From the NCBI GenBank assembly GCA_020426065.1, contig JAGQQT010000204.1, forward strand, positions 1 to 7,255: a stretch of 7,255 nt of DNA, written 5' to 3'. Of this stretch, positions 1 through 6,492 are shown piece after piece. Under the pieces are notes generated by a model. It did no database searches. It saw only the letters and a list, made by a program, of their open reading frames with translations, and was not told the origin of the DNA. The stretch is from Planctomycetaceae bacterium. GTDB lineage: Bacteria; Planctomycetota; Planctomycetia; Planctomycetales; Planctomycetaceae. Position 1 is the first letter of the stretch. The number at the start of each line of letters is the position of its first letter. The translations under genes and the position numbers were made by a program.

Positions 1-846
1 ATCGAAGTCGGCAGGAAACACGTCGGGGAAAGTTGCCTGACCTTCGATCTCTACTGGTCCGCTGTCGCTGTAACCGAGCCCCCACTGGGCGATATCAATG
101 TGATGGGCACCCCAGTCAGTCATCTTTCCACCCGAGTACTCATACCACCAGCGAAACGTGTAATGAGAACGCTGCGGAATGTAAGGGACATCCGCAGTTG
201 GGCCCTGCCACAGATCCCAGTTGAAGTGTTCCGGGACCGGCATGACCGCGAACGGGCCTCCCGTCGGATTCTTGTCGGTGGCACATTCCACATGCTTCAG
301 CTTTCCGATTCGTCCCTGACGGACCAGTTCGACGGCCAGGCGGAAATTGCTGTCGTGCCGTTGCCATGTTCCCACCTGAACCACGCGATCGGAGGACCCG
401 GCAAGATTCCGCAGCACCTTGCCTTCATCAATGGTGAGCGTGAGGGGCTTTTCACAGTACACGTCTTTGCCAGCCCGGACAGCATCCACGATCATCTTGG
501 TATGCCAGTGATCGGGCGTGGCGATCAGCACCACGTCCACGTTGGGGTTCGCCAGCATTTCCTGATAGTTTTCATAGATCTGGGGAGTGCTGCCAAAGCT
601 GGCGCGGGCCTGTTCCCGCACATGGCGATCGACATCGGTAATGGCGACGACATCGGCATATTTGCGGGCCTGTTCGGTGATGACGGATCCCTGATACCGC
701 ATTCCGATCGAACCAATTCCGAGTCGTTCGACTTTACTGCGGGGTTTTTCATCCGCAGTGGCCAGAGTTGGCCAGGCTGTGGCAGCGGCCAGGGCAGCGG
801 TGGAGCTTGCCAGAAAATCACGTCGGTTCGTTCGAATCGCAGGCAT
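1..846 (-). CDS. Tat-exported Gfo/Idh/MocA-family oxidoreductase (3' end outside window)
   Basis: Predicted NAD(P)-dependent sugar or cyclitol dehydrogenase; the substrate cannot be read from sequence. 282 codons are present and the frame is still open at the window edge. The N-terminus has a twin-arginine signal (NRRDFL, residues 7-12), an alanine-rich hydrophobic stretch to about residue 30 and a likely cleavage site near ATADE, so export to the periplasm is expected. A Rossmann fold follows, with GIGSIG (43-48) fitting GxGxxG, an acidic DVD after the second strand (71-73), TPDHWH (110-115) and the family EKP motif (132-134), whose lysine is usually catalytic. GGKMTDWGAHHIDIAQW (239-255) is typical of the C-terminal substrate domain in planctomycete members. 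The start is the ATG at 844-846, preceded by a weak AAGG seven bases upstream. It is divergent from the XylR-type regulator, which suggests control by it. Family assignment is firm; function is inferred. Confidence 0.93.
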   Translation of the reverse strand, partial: MPAIRTNRRDFLASSTAALAAATAWPTLATADEKPRSKVERLGIGSIGMRYQGSVITEQARKYADVVAITDVDRHVREQARASFGSTPQIYENYQEMLANPNVDVVLIATPDHWHTKMIVDAVRAGKDVYCEKPLTLTIDEGKVLRNLAGSSDRVVQVGTWQRHDSNFRLAVELVRQGRIGKLKHVECATDKNPTGGPFAVMPVPEHFNWDLWQGPTADVPYIPQRSHYTFRWWYEYSGGKMTDWGAHHIDIAQWGLGYSDSGPVEIEGQATFPDVFPADFD

Positions 847-892
847 GGATGGACCTTATCTGGAGGGACTGGAGGCTTTCCGATCTTGTTTC

Positions 893-921
893 AATATACA
901 GCATGCATCAACAAATGCCAT
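893..921 (-). promoter_or_regulatory. Putative promoter of the Gfo/Idh/MocA gene
   Basis: On the minus strand a -35-like ATGGCA (916-921, four of six matches to TTGACA) and a -10-like TATATT (893-898, five of six matches to TATAAT) are separated by 17 bases. The expected transcription start is near 886, giving a leader of about 40 bases. The match is by eye to the sigma-70 consensus; planctomycete promoters are not well defined, so this is tentative. Confidence 0.4.
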
Positions 922-941
922 TTCGTTATCGCTTAAAACTG

Positions 942-967
942 TTACACTATTTTGTCAGAATGTGTAA
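942..967. promoter_or_regulatory. Inverted repeat upstream of the regulator, candidate operator
   Basis: TTACAC (942-947) and GTGTAA (962-967) form a perfect 6-bp inverted repeat with a 14-base spacer, so the half-site centres lie 20 bp, about two helical turns, apart. It ends 20 bases before the preferred regulator start at 988 and sits in the divergent intergenic region. Autoregulation by the XylR-type protein is the simplest reading, but AraC-family proteins often bind direct repeats, so the binding protein is unknown. No convincing sigma-70 promoter for the regulator was found nearby. Confidence 0.35.
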
Positions 968-987
968 TGCGAGATCGAGGCTGGGCA

Positions 988-2145
988 ATGAAGCGGGTGG
1001 CGTTACTGATCGAAACTTCCAGAACTTATGGCCGGGATCTGCTGCGCGGTGTGCAGCGATATAACGAGATTCATGATCGCTGGTCGGTGTTTGTGGAGGT
1101 GCGTGATCTGGAGTCCCGCGTGCCTCCCTGGCTTTCCCGCTGGGATGGAGATGGAATTCTGGTCCGTTCCGGCAGTCGGGCAATTGCGGAAGCGGTGCGA
1201 AAAACGGGAGTGCCTGCCGTCGAGTTGCGATCTGCCAGCCGTCAGAAGAACTGCCCGTTTGTGGGCGTGGATAACCAGGTGGCGGGACAGCTGGTGGCCC
1301 GTCATTTTCTGGAGCGTGGTTTTCGCCACTTCGGCGTGTATGAACTGGATACCGAAACGTTTTTTATCGAACGTCGTAACAGTTTTGTCGAGACTATCCG
1401 GCAGGCCGGATATACCTGTTCGGCATTTTCCCAGTCCGGTCATTCGGAAAAGCCGAGTCAGTGGGAACGTCAACAGCAGCGACTGATGAACTGGTTACAG
1501 ACATTACCGCAGCCGACAGCCGTCATGGCCTGCACCGATCAGCTCGGTTGCTGGCTGCTGGATGCCTGCCGTCGTGCGAAACTGCATGTGCCGGAACAGA
1601 TTGCCGTTGTGGGTGTGGAGGATGATGAAACACTGGCCACGCTCAGCACGCCTCCACTTTCCAGCTTGCGGCTGCCGGGCAGAGCGGCAGGTTATGCCGC
1701 TGCCGAACTGCTGGACCGCATGATGCATGGCCAGACAGCAGAGCCAGCATCCCTTCTGATTCCTCCCACGGGGATTTCAACCCGGCTTTCCTCGGACATT
1801 TTTGCCGTGGAGGATCCCCAGCTGGCCGCTGCGCTGCGTCTGATCCGGGAACAGGCCTGTTCGGGGCTGCGCGTAAAAGATCTACTGGAACAGCTCCCGG
1901 TTTCGCGAAGTCACCTCGAACGCGAGATGCGGCAATTGCTGGGGCGATCTCCGAATGAGCAGATCAATCACATCCGGCTCGAACGGGTGAAAGACCTGCT
2001 TCGGGAAACCGATTTCACACTCGAGGAAATCGCCCGGCAAACGGCCTTCACGACCGCTCAATACCTGGCGGAATCCTTTCGCCGGAAGTATGACCAGTCC
2101 GCAGGGCAGTATCGCAAAACCAGCCGGACTGGAGTCCGGGACTGA
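988..2145 (+). CDS. XylR-type transcriptional regulator (sugar-binding sensor plus AraC HTH)
   Basis: Cytoplasmic DNA-binding regulator of 385 residues, about the size of E. coli XylR (392). Residues 1-275 form a LacI/periplasmic-binding-protein-like sensor: MKRVALLIETSRTYGRDLLRG opens the first lobe, FVGVDNQVAG (91-100) the next, TAVMACTDQLG (177-187) is the usual strand before the hinge, and VVGVEDDETLATLSTPPLSS (207-226) is the XylR/LacI signature, with GV-E-DD where most have GVDND. Residues 280-380 form an AraC domain with helix-turn-helix one near 296-319 and two near 344-366. The second lacks the common glycine (QTAF, usually TGF) and the terminal GxTPxxYR is altered to DQSAGQYR. The ATG at 988 is preferred because GAGG lies seven bases upstream; a TTG at 952 and an ATG at 967 are also in frame but would put the inverted repeat inside the gene or across its start. 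The ligand is unknown; pentose is not assured. Confidence 0.93.
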   Translation: MKRVALLIETSRTYGRDLLRGVQRYNEIHDRWSVFVEVRDLESRVPPWLSRWDGDGILVRSGSRAIAEAVRKTGVPAVELRSASRQKNCPFVGVDNQVAGQLVARHFLERGFRHFGVYELDTETFFIERRNSFVETIRQAGYTCSAFSQSGHSEKPSQWERQQQRLMNWLQTLPQPTAVMACTDQLGCWLLDACRRAKLHVPEQIAVVGVEDDETLATLSTPPLSSLRLPGRAAGYAAAELLDRMMHGQTAEPASLLIPPTGISTRLSSDIFAVEDPQLAAALRLIREQACSGLRVKDLLEQLPVSRSHLEREMRQLLGRSPNEQINHIRLERVKDLLRETDFTLEEIARQTAFTTAQYLAESFRRKYDQSAGQYRKTSRTGVRD

Positions 2146-2160
2146 GAATCACATCAGTCC
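2139..2160. terminator. Hairpin between convergent genes, probable bidirectional terminator
   Basis: GGACTGA (2139-2145) pairs perfectly with TCAGTCC (2154-2160) around an eight-base loop. The left arm includes the regulator's TGA stop. On the plus strand it is followed only by TGTTT, so the T-tract is weak. It lies between the stops of the regulator and the DUF1501 gene (2164) and is well placed to stop both transcripts. A second perfect 7-bp hairpin (2124-2130 with 2133-2139) lies just upstream inside the regulator's last codons. Confidence 0.5.
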
Positions 2161-2163
2161 TGT

Positions 2164-3612
2164 TTACGCGATGATGTCGTGAATCGGCTCGACATGTTCC
2201 ACGCCGACCAGCTTCTGATCCAGTCCGCTGAAGAAGTACGAGAGCCGGTTGGGATCGAGTCCCATCTGATGCAGGACGGTGGCATGCAGATGTTTGACGT
2301 GCAGCGGATTTTCCACCGCACGAGAGCCGAGTTCGTCGGTCGTGCCGTAGGAGACGCCACCTTTAATGCCTCCGCCCGCCATCCACATCGTAAAGCCATA
2401 GGCATTGTGATCCCGTCCGGAGCCTTTGGCATATTCGGCGGTGGGCTGCCGGCCGAATTCCCCACCCCAGACAACCAGGGTGGAGTCCAGCAGGCCCCGC
2501 TGTTTCAGGTCAGCCAGCAGAGCGGCAATCGGCTGATCGGTTTCTCCGGCATGCAGGTTATGATTGTGTTCGAGATCTCCGTGGGCATCCCAGTTGGCAT
2601 CGTTGTGGTTTCCACCAGAGTAGACCTGGATGAAGCGGACGCCCCGTTCTGCCAGTCGACGGGCCAGCAGACACTTGCTGCCGAAGTTGCGGGTCTGGCC
2701 CTTGTTCATGCCGTACATGTCGAGCGTGGCTGCCGATTCCTGGCTGAAGTCTACCGCTTCGGGAGCATGGCTCTGCATGTTGTAGGCCAGTTCATAGGAA
2801 GCAATTCTGGCCGACAGTTCCGAATACCCTTCCCGCTGAGCCAGGTGGCGGGAATTGGTGTGCGCCAGAGCATCGAGCAGTTCGCGCTGGACCGGCTGGG
2901 AAATTCCCTCCGGACGACGCAGGTCGAGAATGGGAGGGCCTTCAGAATTGAGGACAGTTCCCTGGTAGCTGGCCGGCATGAATCCGCTGGTCCAGTTTTT
3001 GGCACCGCTGATCGGTCCGCCGGTGGGATCCAGCATGACCACATATCCCGGCAGGTTTTCGTTTTCCGTACCCAGTCCATAATTGACCCAGGAGCCGAGA
3101 GTCGGGTTGCCGCTCAGAATTTTTCCGGAATTCATCATCAGCATGGCGGAACCATGGATGGGCGAATCGGCTGTCAGGGAATGCAGAAACGCGATGTCAT
3201 CGACATGTTTGGCCACGTTGGGAAACAGATCGCTGACCCACTTGCCGCACTCGCCGTACTGGTTGAAGTTCCAGCGTGGCTCAACAATCCGGCCACCACT
3301 TTTATGACCACCCCGGCCGAAGGTTTTGACATCTACCGTTTTCCCGTCCATGCCTTTCATGGTCGGTTTGTAGTCAAAGGTGTCGATATGGCTGGGGCCG
3401 CCATACATGAACAGAAAGATGACCCGTTCGGCTTTCGGCGTATGGTGCGGGCCGACATGACCGGATGAGCCGTGCTCGGACCCCTCTGCTGAATTGCTGA
3501 AGAAACCCTGTGAGCTGAGCAGTGATGCCAGGGCCACGGAGCCAAACCCGGCTCCTGCTTCCCAGACAAATTCCCGGCGGGTGCGGCCACAGAAATTACG
3601 AGGATGTGACAT
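2164..3612 (-). CDS. DUF1501 domain-containing protein, Tat-exported
   Basis: 482-residue member of the DUF1501 family, related in fold to the alkaline phosphatase/sulfatase group; the reaction is not established. The N-terminus reads MSHPRNFCGRTRREFVWEAG, with a twin-arginine motif (TRREF, 11-15) and a hydrophobic stretch to about residue 33, so Tat export is expected. Family landmarks are RVIFLFMYGGPSHIDTFDYKP (63-83, nucleophile/metal region of the fold), LHSLTADSPIHGSAMLM (143-159), VYSGGNHNDANWDAH (330-344), VVWGGEFGRQP (380-390) and GRDHNAYGFTMWMAGGGIKG (399-418); the His/Asp-rich clusters could bind metal, which is inference. The ATG at 3610-3612 is preferred over an in-frame GTG at 3660 because it places the RR motif near the N-terminus, as in relatives. 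It lies 154 bases downstream of the PSCyt gene on the same strand, the usual planctomycete pairing, so the two are probably co-transcribed. Confidence 0.93.
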   Translation of the reverse strand: MSHPRNFCGRTRREFVWEAGAGFGSVALASLLSSQGFFSNSAEGSEHGSSGHVGPHHTPKAERVIFLFMYGGPSHIDTFDYKPTMKGMDGKTVDVKTFGRGGHKSGGRIVEPRWNFNQYGECGKWVSDLFPNVAKHVDDIAFLHSLTADSPIHGSAMLMMNSGKILSGNPTLGSWVNYGLGTENENLPGYVVMLDPTGGPISGAKNWTSGFMPASYQGTVLNSEGPPILDLRRPEGISQPVQRELLDALAHTNSRHLAQREGYSELSARIASYELAYNMQSHAPEAVDFSQESAATLDMYGMNKGQTRNFGSKCLLARRLAERGVRFIQVYSGGNHNDANWDAHGDLEHNHNLHAGETDQPIAALLADLKQRGLLDSTLVVWGGEFGRQPTAEYAKGSGRDHNAYGFTMWMAGGGIKGGVSYGTTDELGSRAVENPLHVKHLHATVLHQMGLDPNRLSYFFSGLDQKLVGVEHVEPIHDIIA

Positions 3613-3673
3613 AATCGATTCTCTTTTTCTGACTGGAAGTCGAGTGTGAATCAGGCTCACTTCGACCTGACTG

Positions 3674-3690
3674 GCTGGACCAAGTCCAGC
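3674..3690 (-). other. Intercistronic hairpin upstream of the DUF1501 gene
   Basis: A perfect 7-bp stem, GCTGGAC (3674-3680) with GTCCAGC (3684-3690), has a three-base loop. On the minus strand no T-tract follows, so it is not a standard terminator. It lies 61 bases upstream of the DUF1501 ATG within the 154-base gap and could affect transcript stability, processing or translation. The rest of the gap holds no gene or clear promoter that I can see. Confidence 0.4.
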
Positions 3691-3766
3691 TTCATCATCG
3701 CGGCGGGCGATATGAATTCTCCATCAATTCAAGGAGTTTACCCGCTACGACGATTGTTGACGTGAT

Positions 3767-6214
3767 CTAATCCACAAACAGGAACGAATTCAGATTCAGG
3801 GCATACAGACAGAACAGTCTCAGGCTCTCCTCTTCGGAAAGCTGATGTTTCTGCTGCAGTTGCTCCATCAGTTTCAATCCATCATTAATGTCTTCGGTTG
3901 ACGGGGTGTGCTGGCTAACGAGTTCAAGGGCCAGTTTCACCTGGGCATTCCGCTCGTTGCCTGCTTCGCTGCGCAGTCGATCCGCGAACCGGGCCGACTG
4001 CTCGTTGAGAAAACTCCCATTCATCATCGCCAGAGCCTGGGAAGGTTGAATGGTCAGGAAGCGGGCTTCGCAGGTGATGTCGGTGTCCGGGAAGTCGAAG
4101 TTGGTCAACTCAGGTGGAATCAGGGAGCGTTTGATGAAAATGTAAACACTCCGACGGTTCTGGTCTTCTGGAGAAGATTTCCCCCAGCCATCGCCCGGTT
4201 TGGACTGGGTGGCCAGCACTTCAGGAGAAAGTTCCGGATAAATACTTGGGCCATAAAGTGACAGATTCAGCGAACCCGTGACGGCCAGTACAGAATCCCG
4301 CACTTCTTCGGCACTCAAACGACGCAGGTCAAAACGCCAGAAGTTGTCATTGTTCGGGTCCTGGGCGAGCGAAGATTCCACTGCAGTAGAGGAGCGTTTG
4401 TAGGCTTCGGATGTCACAATCAGTTTATGCAGAGATTTCATCCGCCAGCCCTGATGCACAAACTCGGTTGCCAGCCAGTTCAGTAGATCCGGATGGGTTG
4501 GAGGGGCACCGAGCAGTCCGAAGTTATTGGGAGTACGGACAATCCCCCGGCCAAAGTGATGCTGCCAGATCCGATTGACCATCACGCGGGAGGTCAGACG
4601 GTTTTCTGGAGAGGCAATCCAGTTGGCCAGTGCAATCCGATTGCCGCTGCGGCCTTCCCGAACTCCCGAGGCGGGGAATTCCGGTTCTGGTCCAGCAAAC
4701 AGTTCCGGGAAGCCCGGTGAGACGGGATCTCCCGGAACGTGCGGATTGCCACGCATCAGTAGATGCATCTGTTCCGGGTTCGGGTTGATCTGAGCGACCG
4801 AGAGCACGGTTTCCTGTGCGGGAAGGCGGTTCTTTTCTCCCTGCAGACCACGCTCTTCCTGCTTCATGATTTCATAGCGGGCCCAGTCTTCAGCACTGAG
4901 ATAGTCACGCAGTTTCTGCCTGAGCAGTTTGCCCCGCTGACGGGTTTCCGAGGCCCGCTGATCGGCCGCTTCCATTTTGACAACCCCAGTCTGCTCCAGC
5001 TCGTACATTCGCTGGCGAAGTGCCTTGAGCTGTTCTTCCAGCTGGGCATGCCGAAGCCTGGTTTCCTCAGAAGAGATGTCCGTCTGGCTGAAAGTATGAG
5101 CATCGGAACGGGTTGCATAAGGAGTCAGATCGTTCAGAAATGCCACCAGTTTGTAGTAATCTTCCTGGGGCATCGGGTCGATTTTGTGCTCATGACAGCG
5201 GGCACAGTTGATCGTCAGGCCAAGCATCCCCTGGCCGATTGTTGTCACGATACTGTCCAGCTCATCATAGCGGGCCAGCAGGGGATCGGCCGGTTCATCG
5301 TCCCAGATTCCCAGGCGATAAAAGCCGCTCGCGATCAGGGTTTCCCGATTGGCATCGGCCAGCTCATCACCGGCCAGCTGCTCCCGCAGAAACTGATCGT
5401 AAGGTTTGTCTTCATTGAAAGAGTTGATGACGTAATCGCGAAACTTCCAGGCATTCGGTTTCGCCCCATCCCGCTCAAAGCTGTTTGTTTCCGCATACCG
5501 CACCACATCCAGCCAGTGCCGTCCCCAGCGTTCTCCGTAGTGCGGCGAAGCCAGCAGTTTATCCACCACATTTTCGTAAGCCTGCGGAGAGGCATCGGCG
5601 ACAAAATCGGCCACCTCTTCCGGAGTCGGAGGGAGTCCGATCAGATCGTAATACAATCGGCGAAGCAGCGTTTCCCGATCCGCTTGCGGCGCAGCCTGCA
5701 GACCTTTCTGCTTCAACTGGGCATCGATGAAACGGTCAATCGGATGCTGCGAGGCTCCGGTGGCTGGAGGAATCTCAACCTGCGGCACCGGTTGAAACGC
5801 CCAATGCTGATTGTATTCGGCTCCCTGGTTCACCCAGGCTTTGAGCAGTTCAATTTCCTCGGGCTTGAGCGGTTCATGCTCGCCAGGGGGCATTCTCAAA
5901 TCGGCATCGGTTGCGAGCACACGGGCGGCCAGTTCGCTTTCATCCCATTTCCCGGGAACGATGGCAAACGTGCCGGATTCCGTTTCTTTCGTTGCCGCTT
6001 CGAACTCATGCAGTCCGAGTCCCGCTTCCTGAACGGCTGGTCCATGGCAGGCATAACAACGTCGTGCCAGAACCGGACGGATATCCGCTGAGAAGTCGAC
6101 CTCGGCAGCACATGTCTGCTGAAGCGATTCCGCAGTGAAGAAGCACAGCAGGCTCAGCACGCAGGCCAGAAATTGCAACATCCGGGAACGGGAAGGCAGT
6201 GAGAAAACAGGCAT
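3767..6214 (-). CDS. PSCyt1-DUF1549-DUF1553 protein, exported, cytochrome c-like
   Basis: 815-residue exported protein of the planctomycete PSCyt1/PSCyt2/PSD1 type; its biochemical role is unproven. A signal peptide spans about residues 1-37 (basic start, hydrophobic core 13-27, likely cut after TCAA). The PSCyt1 domain (about 39-135) carries the heme c motif CYACH (53-57) and a DLRMPPGEHEPL segment (105-116), whose Met could be the axial ligand. DUF1549/PSCyt2 (about 155-365) includes GLPPTPEEV (193-201), HYGERWGRHWLDVVRYAET (225-243) and a second CxxCH, CARCHEHKIDP (337-347). A charged, Glu/Arg-rich, probably coiled linker spans 382-460. DUF1553/PSD1 (about 525-790) shows NRIWQHHFGRGIV (547-559), LRRLSAEEVRDSVL (630-643) and LTIQPSQALAMMN (720-732), and the protein ends NLNSFLFVD. 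It is compact: many relatives are larger because they carry an inserted LamG or carbohydrate-binding domain, absent here. ATG 6214 is the first possible start, with an in-frame TAA two codons upstream; no strong Shine-Dalgarno is visible. Probably in one operon with the DUF1501 gene. Confidence 0.94.
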   Translation of the reverse strand: MPVFSLPSRSRMLQFLACVLSLLCFFTAESLQQTCAAEVDFSADIRPVLARRCYACHGPAVQEAGLGLHEFEAATKETESGTFAIVPGKWDESELAARVLATDADLRMPPGEHEPLKPEEIELLKAWVNQGAEYNQHWAFQPVPQVEIPPATGASQHPIDRFIDAQLKQKGLQAAPQADRETLLRRLYYDLIGLPPTPEEVADFVADASPQAYENVVDKLLASPHYGERWGRHWLDVVRYAETNSFERDGAKPNAWKFRDYVINSFNEDKPYDQFLREQLAGDELADANRETLIASGFYRLGIWDDEPADPLLARYDELDSIVTTIGQGMLGLTINCARCHEHKIDPMPQEDYYKLVAFLNDLTPYATRSDAHTFSQTDISSEETRLRHAQLEEQLKALRQRMYELEQTGVVKMEAADQRASETRQRGKLLRQKLRDYLSAEDWARYEIMKQEERGLQGEKNRLPAQETVLSVAQINPNPEQMHLLMRGNPHVPGDPVSPGFPELFAGPEPEFPASGVREGRSGNRIALANWIASPENRLTSRVMVNRIWQHHFGRGIVRTPNNFGLLGAPPTHPDLLNWLATEFVHQGWRMKSLHKLIVTSEAYKRSSTAVESSLAQDPNNDNFWRFDLRRLSAEEVRDSVLAVTGSLNLSLYGPSIYPELSPEVLATQSKPGDGWGKSSPEDQNRRSVYIFIKRSLIPPELTNFDFPDTDITCEARFLTIQPSQALAMMNGSFLNEQSARFADRLRSEAGNERNAQVKLALELVSQHTPSTEDINDGLKLMEQLQQKHQLSEEESLRLFCLYALNLNSFLFVD

Positions 6215-6359
6215 ATGTTAACCGTCTTGATGATACAGGCAGTGAAGGCGGGTTGGCCAGGAGGGATCAGGGGGCGGATGGACTGCACGAGATCCTCACA
6301 GGCAGAGCCCGATCGCAGGCAAGCTTCCCTGAAATCATGGCCACCATATCGCCACTGAT
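6215..6359 (-). other. Predicted long 5' leader of the PSCyt gene
   Basis: If transcription starts near 6359 the mRNA has a leader of about 145 bases before the PSCyt start. I see no gene in it; short frames here have no recognisable product. An imperfect pairing between GAGGATC and GATCCCTC in the minus-strand leader is possible, but no known riboswitch pattern was recognised. The rest of the gap, 6413-6492, lies just after the thrS stop and contains no recognisable terminator. Confidence 0.25.
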
Positions 6360-6365
6360 TCTCCA

Positions 6366-6393
6366 ATTATGACGGATCTCGCCGAGGAATCAA
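6366..6393 (-). promoter_or_regulatory. Putative promoter of the PSCyt-DUF1501 operon
   Basis: On the minus strand, TTGATT (6388-6393, four of six matches to TTGACA) and CATAAT (6366-6371, five of six matches to TATAAT) are separated by 16 bases. This is the best sigma-70-like match in the gap between thrS and the PSCyt gene. A perfect TTGACA at 6425-6430 has no acceptable -10 at normal spacing. The -35 is overlapped by an inverted repeat, consistent with repression. Confidence 0.4.
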
Positions 6394-6412
6394 TGAGAAT
6401 ACATGTGATTCC
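6386..6412. promoter_or_regulatory. Inverted repeat over the -35 region, candidate operator
   Basis: GGAATCA (6386-6392) and TGATTCC (6406-6412) are perfect 7-bp inverted arms with a 13-base spacer, so the arm centres lie 20 bp apart. The left arm covers five of the six bases of the predicted -35 element (6388-6393) of the PSCyt promoter. Placement and symmetry suggest a dimeric regulator site. The arm sequence differs from the repeat at 942-967, so a shared regulator is not supported by sequence. Confidence 0.35.
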
Positions 6413-6492
6413 CTTGAGATCGATTGTCAAAGAAAAGTCTGCGACAAACTGGCCTGAACGTCCGTTTTTTGCGATTCCGCCTCAGGTGTCGA

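Noticed and set aside
905..918. GCAT-CAACAA-ATGC short inverted repeat in the divergent region
   Set aside because: Arms are only four bases long and likely to arise by chance; it is not strong enough to call an operator.
100..936. Open frame of 278 codons on the plus strand
   Set aside because: It is antisense to the Gfo/Idh/MocA gene, which has a Tat signal, a GxGxxG motif and EKP in the opposite frame.
2179..3468. Long open frame on the plus strand (429 codons)
   Set aside because: It is antisense to the clearly conserved DUF1501 gene and its translation resembles no family I know.
3613..3660. GTG start at 3660 for the DUF1501 protein
   Set aside because: It would put the twin-arginine motif at residues 28-29 after a polar extension; the ATG at 3612 gives a normal Tat signal as in relatives.
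4763..6091. Long open frame on the plus strand (442 codons)
   Set aside because: It is antisense to the PSCyt gene, whose motifs are unmistakable; the frame is a by-product of codon bias.
6154..6366. Small 70-codon frame on the minus strand upstream of the PSCyt gene
   Set aside because: TTG start with no ribosome binding site, overlaps the PSCyt start in another frame, and shows no recognisable domain.
6401..6430. Exact TTGACA (6425-6430, minus strand) as the -35 of the PSCyt promoter
   Set aside because: At 16 to 18 bases spacing the best -10 hexamer matches the consensus at only three of six positions; the pair at 6366-6393 is better.
6465..6470. Run of six T on the plus strand just downstream of the thrS stop, as a terminator
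   Set aside because: No GC-rich hairpin precedes it on the plus strand, and on the minus strand, where thrS is transcribed, it reads as A's.
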